DNA of 17,126 bases from an uncultured Blautia sp. (GTDB taxonomy: Bacteria > Bacillota > Clostridia > Lachnospirales > Lachnospiraceae), in the NCBI GenBank assembly GCA_900539145.1, contig UQAX01000052.1, positions 1 through 17,126 of the forward strand. Reading direction: 5' to 3'. Both the position numbers and the translations under genes were made by a program. Below the pieces are notes generated by a model. That model was given only the letters and a program-made list of their open reading frames with translations, made no database searches and was not told the DNA's origin. Numbering within the stretch: position 1 is the first letter of the stretch; the number at the start of each line of letters is the position of its first letter. This document shows positions 1-6,371 of the stretch, piece after piece.

Positions 1-48
1 CCCAAGTTTCAGCACTATTCTGGCTCATATCCTGAGCTTGTTTCGCAA

Positions 49-348
49 TTACCTAAATAATTTTATAATTCTAGAAAATAATGCAAAAATTATATAATAA
101 AAAATCATATTAAAAGAAAAAGCCAGTAAATTTATAGAATAAGAATAACCTTGTTCCAGACCACGTTGCCACCATTTAATTGTTGTACAAGGAAATCCCC
201 AAAAAATATACATTTCTTCTTGTTTTAGTATAATATTTTTGTTCATAAAAAACATTATCATGGTAGATACACATACAAATATTAAAAAAATAAAAATAAA
301 TTGTTTCAATACCACATATATTTTCTTATCTTGCTTCAATGGTATCAT
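49..348 (-). CDS. Small two-helix membrane protein, function unknown
   Basis: This 99-residue product is not recognised. Two hydrophobic stretches (about residues 12-34 and 73-94) suggest two membrane helices. They flank a short polar segment rich in aromatic residues (WGFP, KWWQRG) that probably lies outside the membrane. The ATG at 348 sits directly against a purine run (AAAGAAAGGG), which leaves almost no Shine-Dalgarno spacing. The TTG at 339 (codon 4) would have about 9 nt spacing, so the start is uncertain. A weak possible promoter (TTGTTT, 16 nt, TATAAG on the minus strand) and a 15-bp palindrome (382-396) lie upstream. The gene is much more AT-rich than the sugar-locus genes and sits at the edge of the insertion-sequence cluster, so it may belong to an acquired segment. 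Its downstream partner, if any, lies outside the window. It is probably real because of the AAGG-type site and coherent membrane topology, but no role can be assigned. Confidence 0.55.
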   Translation of the reverse strand: MIPLKQDKKIYVVLKQFIFIFLIFVCVSTMIMFFMNKNIILKQEEMYIFWGFPCTTIKWWQRGLEQGYSYSINLLAFSFNMIFYYIIFALFSRIIKLFR

Positions 349-422
349 CCCTTTCTTTTTGTTGATAAAATTAATTTATCTTATATTTAAAATATATCAC
401 AAAACAATACTTTAAAAAAGAC

Positions 423-432
423 TGATTTTATT
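423..432. repeat. Left 10-bp target-site duplication of the IS4-family element
   Basis: The word TGATTTTATT abuts the left inverted end of the IS4-family element at 433. An identical copy abuts the right end at 2007-2016. A perfect 10-bp direct repeat directly outside perfect inverted ends is the expected footprint of this family, so both element ends are intact. Confidence 0.9.
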
Positions 433-514
433 CTTGAGTTTCCGCAGTTTTATCCACAGTCACCTGTTTTGCAATACATCATTACAAACAACTTTCAAAA
501 AATACCCAAAATAT

Positions 515-534
515 AAGGAATCTTCTTCCTTTTT
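515..534 (+). terminator. Possible protective terminator in the IS4 leader
   Basis: AAGGAA (515-520) and TTCCTT (526-531) form a 6-bp stem with a 5-nt loop, followed by further Ts (532-534). It lies inside the element, upstream of the transposase start. Such a hairpin could stop transcription entering from outside, as known for several insertion sequences. The stem is short and AT-rich, so it may be weak. Confidence 0.3.
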
Positions 535-613
535 GATGTAAAATTTAAGTGACCAAACGAAAACCTACTAAACAAAAAGAAGGAGGATCCCTTATGGTCA
601 ATTTTACATCAAA
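532..613 (+). repeat. 14-bp perfect inverted repeat bracketing the transposase start
   Basis: Bases 532-545 pair perfectly with 600-613, read as TTTGATGTAAAATT and its complement. The 54-nt loop between them holds the Shine-Dalgarno sequence (AAGGAGG, about 580-586) and the ATG at 594. The distal arm covers codons 3-7 of the transposase. A transcript entering from outside the element would carry both arms. Inhibition of initiation by such folding is known for other insertion sequences, but here it is an inference. Confidence 0.5.
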
Positions 614-1847
614 CACTTACATTTTGAAACGAAAAATTTTAACTTTTACAAAGAAAATTTCAAGAAAACTTTCAAAGCCTGAAAGAAAATTCACAGCTGA
701 CATTACCTATGGTATGCTGGCGTCCGGAAGTTGCCTGTTAACTGATGTCTGTGATCAACTTCACGAACCTTCCCAAAAGATAAACGTTATTGATCGTTTA
801 TCTAGACACCTTGAAAAAGGGGTGTCTGCATCTGCTACTTCCGCTTACTTACAACAAGTTAAAAAATGGAGTTCTTCTCAACCTATCATTTACATTGATG
901 ATAGTGATGTTGTTAAGCCAGATGGCTATAAATTTGAATCACTTGGAATTGTCCGCGATGGTTCAGAAAGTACATCTACTAAAAGCGTTTATAAAAAAGG
1001 GTATCATGTAACCGAGGCCTGCATTCTTACTTCCGGCAATCATCCTGTTAGTATTTTTTCTAAAATACATTCGTCTCATGAAAAAGATTATAAATCTGCA
1101 AATACAATTACTTTCCAAGCAATGGAACAGGGAAACTCTCTCTTTGACAAAGCCACTTTTGTCATGGACAGAGGCTACGATGACAATAAGATGTTTCTGA
1201 AGTTGGATGAACTCGGACAGGATTATGTGATCCGTTTAAAGTCCAATCGTAAGCTTTTGTACCATAACAAATGGACAAAGGCTACAGAACTTCGTAACCG
1301 CAGGAAAGGCAAGGTGAAAACAAATGTTTTTTACAAGGGCAAAAACCATGAAGCCTACCTTTCACATGTCAAAGTACAGATTACTGCATCCAGAAAGAAC
1401 GTTTATCTTGTGCTTGTTTACGGCATTACCGAACACCCGATGATGCTTGTTACTAATAAAGAAATCAAATCGAAAGACGATGTGATCCGGGTGGCAAGAA
1501 CTTACTTTTCCCGCTGGAAAATCGAAGAATATTTCCGCTGTAAAAAGCAGATGTTCCAATTCGAGAACTTTCGTGTGCGTAAGCTGAAGGCAATCAACGC
1601 GCTTAATTTTTATATCACCTTATGCATGGCATTTCTTGCAATGATTTCAATGGAATCAGAGACCAATGCCCTTAAGGTTTCCATCATAAAGGCAGCAAAT
1701 CCTGTAAAGGAAAACGTTTTTTTCTGCTATTACCGACTGGCAAAAGGCATCTCAGGCATACTTTCTTATGCAAAAGAGGGCGTCAGGCTTTGGTTCCGGA
1801 CAAAACGTCCGGCATACCGTCAACTCTGCCTTAAGCTGGCTGTGTAA
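594..1847 (+). CDS. IS4-family DDE transposase, full length
   Basis: This 417-residue transposase catalyses cut-and-paste movement of the surrounding element. Visible catalytic features are the IYIDDSD motif (first acidic residue, about 102-105), VMDRGYD (Asp192), and the IS4 signature Y-x2-R-x3-E-x6-K, which is met exactly by Tyr304, Arg307, Glu311 and Lys318 in YFSRWKIEEYFRCKK. The ATG at 594 is preferred because AAGGAGG lies 7 nt upstream. The open frame extends back to a GTG at 549, but that codon has no comparable ribosome site. The gene is complete, with no frameshift, and ends 159 bp before the right end of the element. An inverted repeat over its start may keep expression low. The family assignment is firm, but the exact subgroup cannot be named without a search. 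Confidence 0.93.
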   Translation: MVNFTSNTYILKRKILTFTKKISRKLSKPERKFTADITYGMLASGSCLLTDVCDQLHEPSQKINVIDRLSRHLEKGVSASATSAYLQQVKKWSSSQPIIYIDDSDVVKPDGYKFESLGIVRDGSESTSTKSVYKKGYHVTEACILTSGNHPVSIFSKIHSSHEKDYKSANTITFQAMEQGNSLFDKATFVMDRGYDDNKMFLKLDELGQDYVIRLKSNRKLLYHNKWTKATELRNRRKGKVKTNVFYKGKNHEAYLSHVKVQITASRKNVYLVLVYGITEHPMMLVTNKEIKSKDDVIRVARTYFSRWKIEEYFRCKKQMFQFENFRVRKLKAINALNFYITLCMAFLAMISMESETNALKVSIIKAANPVKENVFFCYYRLAKGISGILSYAKEGVRLWFRTKRPAYRQLCLKLAV

Positions 1848-2006
1848 ATAGATAAAAAAATAGGTCTCCCCAAAGCCCGGTTCCGGCGGGGCTTATTAAA
1901 GTGCCTCTAATCACAGAACTGTCATTCTGAATTTTCTAAAAAGTCGGCAGATTGGCACTCTGGGTAGCCATATTCATTTTTCAATTACAGTTTGCGGAAA
2001 CTCAAG

Positions 2007-2016
2007 TGATTTTATT
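2007..2016. repeat. Right 10-bp target-site duplication of the IS4-family element
   Basis: TGATTTTATT is identical to 423-432. It overlaps by six bases the 11-bp repeat that flanks the neighbouring ISLre2 element, so the two insertions used almost the same target. Confidence 0.9.
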
Positions 2017-2021
2017 TACTT
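2011..2021. repeat. Left copy of 11-bp repeat flanking the ISLre2/IS630 block
   Basis: TTTATTTACTT occurs here, next to the left end of the ISLre2-family element. It occurs again at 4973-4983, next to the point where that element's right end resumes after the IS630 insertion. It is best read as the ISLre2 target duplication. There is a one-base uncertainty about whether base 2022 belongs to the element. Confidence 0.7.
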
Positions 2022-3701
2022 AATAGCATAAATTTACTGTCGGAAAAACACAGGCAGAATACACCTATGATGTGTTTAAGATTAGTTCTGCTTATACTTT
2101 ATTCTATTTCCTTGATTTTTACAAGCCATAAATATGTCCTTTGAAGTTGGCTATCTTCCTAATCTGTGGGTATGGAATACGATAAATCGGCAGTTCAGCC
2201 AGTTTTCCCAACACTCGTCTTCTTTTTCTCTCTTCCCTCAGCATTTCTTCACAGCTAAAAATAACCTCTTCACAACCAACTGCTTTTTGCAGATTTTCTT
2301 TTTGATAGCGCACTAATTCAAGCATATCCCTGCCATTGTAGTAATACGCTCTTAATTCAGCCATTTTTGACATTCCTTTGATACTCCATCCCATCGGACG
2401 AGAACTCATCCTGCTGGATAACACATGGCTCACATGTCCCTCTGCACTGCATCCTTTCACTCCGTCTTTATGGTTTAAGCGCAGCTTCGCTGCCGTCCAG
2501 TTTGACAGAAGGTACGCTTTATTATCCTCGATACGTTTCACTCCCTTCTGATCCTTTAACCCTTCCTCTAGTTTTTCTACAATCTCTTCAAAATCCGATT
2601 TTTTCTTCTTACGGATTGCTTCATACAATTCTTTCCTCGTATCCTCCCGCCTGTCTTTCATATGGCTTGTCAGCTTCATGACCGCTTTTTCCAGATGGAA
2701 TTCATCGAATACATAGGTTATTCCGGCAATGCTTTTTTTACCTGACTTTATCCATGCTCCGCCATCTGCATTCAGGTATATTTTTTTAATCCGGTTCACT
2801 TCATAGTGATTTTCTATATACTCGTAGACTTCATCCCAAAGTTTCCTGTTTTCCTTCCCGTTACATACACGGCAGAAATAATAAGGGTTAATCAGCTTAT
2901 GTCTTTTACCCGCAGGTGCTTCTTTTTCAATTCCCTCGTATATATATACCAGCTTTGCTATTGCCTGATTATTTTTCCGGTTATTCTCTAAATTTATCAG
3001 ATCACCTTTTCTTTCCCTGAACTGCAGGGAAACATGATCCTCATCAGCATCGATATACAGATAATCCACGACTCTCTTTTTTTCCGGCTGTTCCGTGTTT
3101 TTCGGGAATTCTAATGCGTGCAGCTTGTTCATGACCGTTTCTTTGCTTACACATTCTTCTGTCATACACGCAGATATCCCGCCTTTTCTATAACTGGTCT
3201 GAACAGCTTCTCCAAGAAGCTCTGCTACTGCATCCTCGCTCATCCTTTCATGTTTTTCAATCCCCATCACACGATCCAGCAGATACTCATATTTCCCTGT
3301 AAACTTATTTTTAAACAAGGTTTTATGATAAGTCACACTTCCAAGACTGGTAAGAAGTGTTGTTTCATCTTTGCGTTCCACATACCACTCTGGATGTGCC
3401 TGTCTGTTTTTGCAGAGAAATTCATCATACATTTCCAGCTCTTCTGCAATCATAGACAGTCCCAGATTGATCACACGCTCTTTTACACCTTTTACCATTT
3501 CTGCAATTTTTGTCATATCTGATGAATAATTCATAAAAACTTTTTCTAAATTTTTTACCCCTTCTGTCTGAAATTGTTGTATACTTTTAATCATAGAAAG
3601 TACCTTCCTTTATGTAGATTTTGTCTGGGCAACTTAATCTTAACACAAAGTGGTGCTTTCTTCTTTTATCTATTTGTTTTTCCTACAAAAATTTTACACT
3701 A
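2022..3701. mobile_element. ISLre2-family insertion sequence, right tip split by IS630
   Basis: The left end (2023-2050) and the complement of the right end (base 4972 followed by 3701 down to 3675) match at 21 of 28 positions. They share TAG near the tip and the block GGAAAAACA at positions 20-28. A second matching block further in, TGTGTTTAAGATTAG against TGTGTTAAGATTAAG, supports the pairing. The element is about 1.68 kb, normal for ISLre2, and carries one transposase on the minus strand. Its last base (4972) is separated from the rest by the IS630-family element, which inserted in the terminal CTAG. The flanking 11-bp repeats are at 2011-2021 and 4973-4983. Confidence 0.75.
2119..3594 (-). 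CDS. ISLre2-family (UPF0236) transposase, full length
   Basis: This 491-residue protein has the typical length and motif order of ISLre2 transposases, long annotated as UPF0236. Visible motifs are YIDADEDHVSLQ (acidic cluster about 182-188), YLNADGGAWIKSG (Asp277), the DEFHLEKA segment (about 297-304), and a C-terminal block with GCSAEGHVSHVLSSRMSSRP followed by GWS, which is conserved in the family. I infer that the first two Asp residues and the Glu of SAEGH form the catalytic triad. The start at 3594 is supported by AAGGAAGGT 7-8 nt upstream on the minus strand. The N-terminal third has a helical, charged, coiled-coil-like character and a YRKGGISACMTEECVSKETV segment that resembles a DNA-binding helix-turn-helix. 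The frame is intact, so the protein may still be active, although its right inverted end has been split. Confidence 0.92.
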   Translation of the reverse strand: MIKSIQQFQTEGVKNLEKVFMNYSSDMTKIAEMVKGVKERVINLGLSMIAEELEMYDEFLCKNRQAHPEWYVERKDETTLLTSLGSVTYHKTLFKNKFTGKYEYLLDRVMGIEKHERMSEDAVAELLGEAVQTSYRKGGISACMTEECVSKETVMNKLHALEFPKNTEQPEKKRVVDYLYIDADEDHVSLQFRERKGDLINLENNRKNNQAIAKLVYIYEGIEKEAPAGKRHKLINPYYFCRVCNGKENRKLWDEVYEYIENHYEVNRIKKIYLNADGGAWIKSGKKSIAGITYVFDEFHLEKAVMKLTSHMKDRREDTRKELYEAIRKKKKSDFEEIVEKLEEGLKDQKGVKRIEDNKAYLLSNWTAAKLRLNHKDGVKGCSAEGHVSHVLSSRMSSRPMGWSIKGMSKMAELRAYYYNGRDMLELVRYQKENLQKAVGCEEVIFSCEEMLREERKRRRVLGKLAELPIYRIPYPQIRKIANFKGHIYGL

Positions 3702-4969
3702 GTATAGAATAAATTAAATTTCTGCTATATATTTTTGAGATGATGTATGGTAAAATAGTGTTATCAAAGAAAGGATGAACGCTATGAGAAAAACATATCT
3801 TCCTCTGTCAGATGAAGACAGGAATTACCTTAAATCATTATCAAAAAAGAGAACCATTCAGGCACAAGTCGTGGATCGTGCCAGGATTCTTTTATATAAA
3901 GCCGATGGAATGACATTCCAACAAATTGCTGATAAACTTGCAATCAGCACTGCCACGGTACGCCTATGTGTTTCGAAGTTTCAGAAAGGCGGTTTGGATG
4001 CTGCACTGTTTGATGTTCAGCGTTCTGGACGTCCATCCGAAATCACCGACGATGCGAAGGCATGGATGATCAGTATTGCGTGTCAGAGACCGGCAGAACT
4101 CGGTTATGCGCAGGAACTGTGGACATTGGCTTCTCTCCATAAATACATTCAGAAACATGCAGAGGAGGCGGGATATCCAAGACTTTCAACAGTTACGAAA
4201 CCTTATATCCAGAAATTCCTCAGGGAACAGGATATGAAACCCTTTAAAATCAAATATTACTGTGAAAAGCGGGATCCTGATTTTGAAACAAAAATGCATG
4301 AAGTCCTGCTGGTTTACAAACAGATTGAAATGCAGTTTGATGAAAATGGTGATCTCATTGTTCCAGACGATTATAAACTGACGATTACGGTATCGTATGA
4401 TGAGAAGCCGGGCATTCAGGCAATCTCCAATACGGCACCGGATTTACGCCCGACATCAGAACACGGAGAGGTATATCGTGATGCAGAATACAAACGTCTT
4501 GGAACGCTCTCTTTGCTGGCAGGCATTGATCTGCTTACAGGAGAAGCCATCCCGTTAGTAAGTGAAACCCATAAGAGTTCTGATTTTATTGAGTTTTTAA
4601 AGATACTGGACAAAAAATATCCATCACAGGATACAATCCGGATCATCCTGGATAATCATTCCGCACATACTTCTAAAGAAACACGGCGCTTTCTGGATAC
4701 GCTGCCAAAGGGACGTTTTAAATTTGTGTTTACTCCGAAACATGGCTCATGGTTAAATATGATTGAAAGCTTCTTCAGTAAGATGACCAGACAGATGCTT
4801 CGTGGAATTCGTGTCAATAGCAAACAGGAATTGGAAGAACGAATTTACAAGTATTTTGACGAAATAAACCGTGAGCCTGTAGTTTATCACTGGAAGTATA
4901 AAATGGATGAAATCAGTGAAGAGGAAGCGGCATCGGTTTAATATAGCAATTATTTAATATTCGTTACAC
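3702..4969. mobile_element. IS630-family insertion sequence, complete, 1268 bp
   Basis: Imperfect inverted ends of 29 bp (3702-3730 and the complement of 4941-4969) match at 20 positions, including the inner block TGCTATAT. Both tips begin with GT and are preceded by a TA dinucleotide (3700-3701 and 4970-4971). This is the TA duplication produced by IS630/Tc1-type elements, and the target reads CTAG. The outside flanks, ACAC on the left and GTTT on the right, rejoin to form the right tip of the ISLre2 element. An alternative frame, with ends five bases further out and TA at 3695-3696 and 4975-4976, is possible. It does not explain the ISLre2 end alignment as well. Confidence 0.8.
3784..4941 (+). 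CDS. IS630-family DDE transposase, full length
   Basis: This 385-residue transposase has an N-terminal helix-turn-helix for end binding (MTFQQIADKLAISTATVRL, about residues 43-61) and a DDE catalytic domain. Catalytic residues visible are Asp206 in VSYDEKPG, Asp290 in ILDNHSAHTS and Glu328 in WLNMIESFF, with 37 residues between the last two. I prefer the ATG at 3784, which has AAAGAAAGG about 9 nt upstream. The earlier ATG at 3775 follows that purine run directly. An extended -10 (TGGTAAAAT, 3748-3756) lies upstream. The stop codon falls on the first base of the right inverted end (4941), so the gene fills the element. The single uninterrupted frame is intact. Confidence 0.93.
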   Translation: MRKTYLPLSDEDRNYLKSLSKKRTIQAQVVDRARILLYKADGMTFQQIADKLAISTATVRLCVSKFQKGGLDAALFDVQRSGRPSEITDDAKAWMISIACQRPAELGYAQELWTLASLHKYIQKHAEEAGYPRLSTVTKPYIQKFLREQDMKPFKIKYYCEKRDPDFETKMHEVLLVYKQIEMQFDENGDLIVPDDYKLTITVSYDEKPGIQAISNTAPDLRPTSEHGEVYRDAEYKRLGTLSLLAGIDLLTGEAIPLVSETHKSSDFIEFLKILDKKYPSQDTIRIILDNHSAHTSKETRRFLDTLPKGRFKFVFTPKHGSWLNMIESFFSKMTRQMLRGIRVNSKQELEERIYKYFDEINREPVVYHWKYKMDEISEEEAASV

Positions 4970-4972
4970 TAG

Positions 4973-4983
4973 TTTATTTACTT
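4973..4983. repeat. Right copy of 11-bp repeat flanking the ISLre2/IS630 block
   Basis: TTTATTTACTT is identical to 2011-2021. It follows base 4972, the last base of the split ISLre2 right end, and is best read as that element's target duplication. Confidence 0.7.
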
Positions 4984-5233
4984 TTCTATGATATTATATA
5001 ATAATATGCGTATATTTATATCAAAAAGAAGCCAGATAATTATTTTATGTAACTCCTCCCACATCACATAACATACTGCTGCTGTTAAATAACATTTTAG
5101 TACTATGATAAACTATAATTGCAACAACTCTACCTATTAAAATATACTTTTAGAAGGAAATAAAGTATACTATAAATAAGTCAAAATCACACCCAGAATT
5201 TAAAACGACTTGCAGAACATACGACTTTCATCC
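4984..5233. other. AT-rich spacer between the IS cluster and the sugar importer operon
   Basis: No gene is supported here on either strand. The stretch holds a TATAAT-like hexamer near 5113 without a convincing -35. It also has an 8-bp inverted repeat (5143-5150 with 5162-5169) around an AGAAGGA purine run that leads to no start codon. With the flank left of 423, it forms the ancestral sequence into which the insertion elements arrived. Confidence 0.5.
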
Positions 5234-5270
5234 TTTTCTGCAATGCGCCTAGCGGCGCACTGCAAAAAAG
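5234..5270. repeat. GC-rich hairpin directly beyond the operon terminator
   Basis: TGCGCC (5244-5249) pairs with GGCGCA (5254-5259) around a TAGC loop. The stem is extended by TGCA/TGCA across one mismatch, then by a TTTT/AAAA block. It sits immediately downstream of the importer operon terminator. Neither strand has a T-run after this stem, so it is not an ordinary terminator by itself. Confidence 0.5.
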
Positions 5271-5295
5271 GGCGCTGCATTTTGTGCAACGCCCT
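5264..5295 (-). terminator. Rho-independent terminator of the sugar ABC importer operon
   Basis: On the minus strand a 10-position stem pairs GGGCGTTGCA with TGCAGCGCCC (one mismatch) around a 5-nt loop. It is followed by six Ts, the complement of the As at 5264-5269. It starts 6 bp after the stop of the microprotein gene and closes the four-gene operon. Confidence 0.85.
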
Positions 5296-5300
5296 GAGTT

Positions 5301-5468
5301 CTATTGGTATTTTTTATTGTAAAGAAATAATAACACCAGCAGACCAACTAATCCGATTAATTCCATAGCCAGACCTGTAAGACTGATATTTTTCTGCCCC
5401 ACAATAATTAAACCGAGGCAAACAATAAAAACAATACTTTTAATAATAATCTTTACTGCATTATTCAT
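5301..5468 (-). CDS. 55-residue membrane microprotein, DUF6903-like, importer-associated
   Basis: This gene encodes a 55-residue protein starting MNNAVKIIIK and ending LLFLYNKKYQ. It has two hydrophobic segments (about 6-24 and 32-50) separated by a short GQKNIS turn, so it is probably a helical hairpin in the membrane. The start is supported by AGGAG 9 nt upstream. It lies 12 bp after the stop of the MalG-type permease and 6 bp before the operon terminator, so it is the last cistron. Size, topology and position match what I recall as DUF6903, small proteins encoded beside carbohydrate ABC importers in Clostridia. The biochemical function of the group is not known to me. I infer a role at the importer, for instance stabilising the permease pair, from position only. 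Confidence 0.8.
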   Translation of the reverse strand: MNNAVKIIIKSIVFIVCLGLIIVGQKNISLTGLAMELIGLVGLLVLLFLYNKKYQ

Positions 5469-5480
5469 TACTATTTTCTC

Positions 5481-6353
5481 CTATCCTTTCAGACCGCCGA
5501 GAGTCATACCCTCAGTTAAACGTTTCTGTACTGCGATATACAGAATTAATGTAGGAAGCATAACAATTACAAGACCGGCGTACATGATACCGTAGTTTGT
5601 AGCTGTTTTTTCTACTGCCATCAGGTTTTTCAGTCCCATAGCCAGAGTATCGTGTCCATCCATCAATGTGTATGCAATGATATACTCATTCCAGAAGGAC
5701 AGGAAGTTGAATAAGATAACTGTAATGATACTTGGTTTTGCCATAGGTATCATGATTTTTGTCATAGTCTTAAAGTAACCGCATCCGTCAATGTAAGCTG
5801 CTTCTTCAAATCCCTTTGGCAGAGTCTTAAAGTAACCGCTTAACAGATAAATGGTAAACGGAAGACTGGTAGCCGCATAAATCAACGCCAAAAGGAAGCG
5901 GTTATTCAGGAAGAACTCCACACCGAATGTCTTATTTGCATCTGACAGCATTAAGAAAATCGGAACTACAATGTAGTTTACGTTAATAAACAGACCAGCC
6001 ATACAAGCCAGATTTAAAATACCTTTGCATTTAAAGTTAAATCTTGCCAGTACATAAGATGCCGGTAATGCAATTAAAAGCAAGAGGCAAAGAGCCAACG
6101 CTGTTACCATAACAGAGTTTAAGAAAAACTCTCCCATTCTGGCATCGACAAACGCCTGTTTAAAGTTCTCCCAACGTGGATCTGTCGGAAGCGCCCACGG
6201 GTTAATATCTGCACCAATAAATTCTGCATTTCTTTTTACACTGGCCATGAATACCCAGCCAACCGGCACAATAATAGAAATTGCCAGAGCAAAAAGAGCA
6301 ATATAAATAATAATTTTGGATAAAATCTTACCTAAGCTATTTGATTTTTTCAT
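5481..6353 (-). CDS. Carbohydrate ABC importer permease, MalG/AraQ type
   Basis: This 290-residue inner permease subunit belongs to a CUT1-type sugar importer. Six hydrophobic segments are visible (about 14-36, 77-102, 112-136, 150-171, 207-228, 256-275). The cytoplasmic EAA loop that docks the ATPase is present as EEAAYIDG (183-190) followed by IMIPMAKP. The N-terminal pattern, one helix then a periplasmic-type stretch ending near NPWALPTDPRWENF, is typical of the MalG/AraQ side of the pair. AAGGAGAG lies upstream of the ATG at 6353. The gene starts 18 bp after the MalF-type permease stop and is followed after 12 bp by the microprotein. Substrate cannot be read from the permease. The sulfatase and maturase next door suggest a sulfated sugar. 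No ATPase gene is in the operon, so a shared MsmK-like ATPase encoded elsewhere is likely. Confidence 0.93.
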   Translation of the reverse strand: MKKSNSLGKILSKIIIYIALFALAISIIVPVGWVFMASVKRNAEFIGADINPWALPTDPRWENFKQAFVDARMGEFFLNSVMVTALALCLLLLIALPASYVLARFNFKCKGILNLACMAGLFINVNYIVVPIFLMLSDANKTFGVEFFLNNRFLLALIYAATSLPFTIYLLSGYFKTLPKGFEEAAYIDGCGYFKTMTKIMIPMAKPSIITVILFNFLSFWNEYIIAYTLMDGHDTLAMGLKNLMAVEKTATNYGIMYAGLVIVMLPTLILYIAVQKRLTEGMTLGGLKG

Positions 6354-6371
6354 TTCTTTTCGCTCTCCTTT

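Larger units (their letters stand above)
433..2006. mobile_element. IS4-family insertion sequence, complete, 1574 bp
   Basis: The element is bounded by a 14-bp perfect inverted repeat, CTTGAGTTTCCGCA at 433-446 and its complement at 1993-2006. A perfect 10-bp direct repeat (423-432 and 2007-2016) lies directly outside. One transposase gene (594-1847) occupies the interior. The leader (447-593) carries a small hairpin and an inverted repeat around the start codon. The 145-bp tail (1848-1992) has no gene. IS4-family elements typically have ends of this kind and duplicate about 9-12 bp. The identical flanking repeats suggest a recent and complete insertion. Confidence 0.9.

Noticed and set aside
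1..28. Possible start of another minus-strand gene (ATG at 28 reading MSQNSAETW)
   Set aside because: Only nine codons are visible before the window edge and the purine site is too close to the ATG. It may be real but cannot be supported.
1873..1894. GC-rich inverted repeat after the IS4 transposase as a terminator
   Set aside because: The six-base stem around AAGCCC/GGGCTT is interrupted and no T-run follows on either strand.
3697..4974. IS630 ends drawn to include the ACTAGT palindrome, with TA at 3695-3696 and 4975-4976
   Set aside because: This explains the IS630 ends about as well, but leaves the ISLre2 right end and its 11-bp repeat unexplained. The CTAG model accounts for both.
433..4983. 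One composite transposon carrying cargo
   Set aside because: The three elements are of different families, have their own target repeats, and hold no passenger genes between them.
5143..5169. Regulatory site or gene remnant around the 8-bp inverted repeat and AGAAGGA run
   Set aside because: No start codon follows the purine run and the repeat is short and AT-rich. It could easily arise by chance in this base composition.
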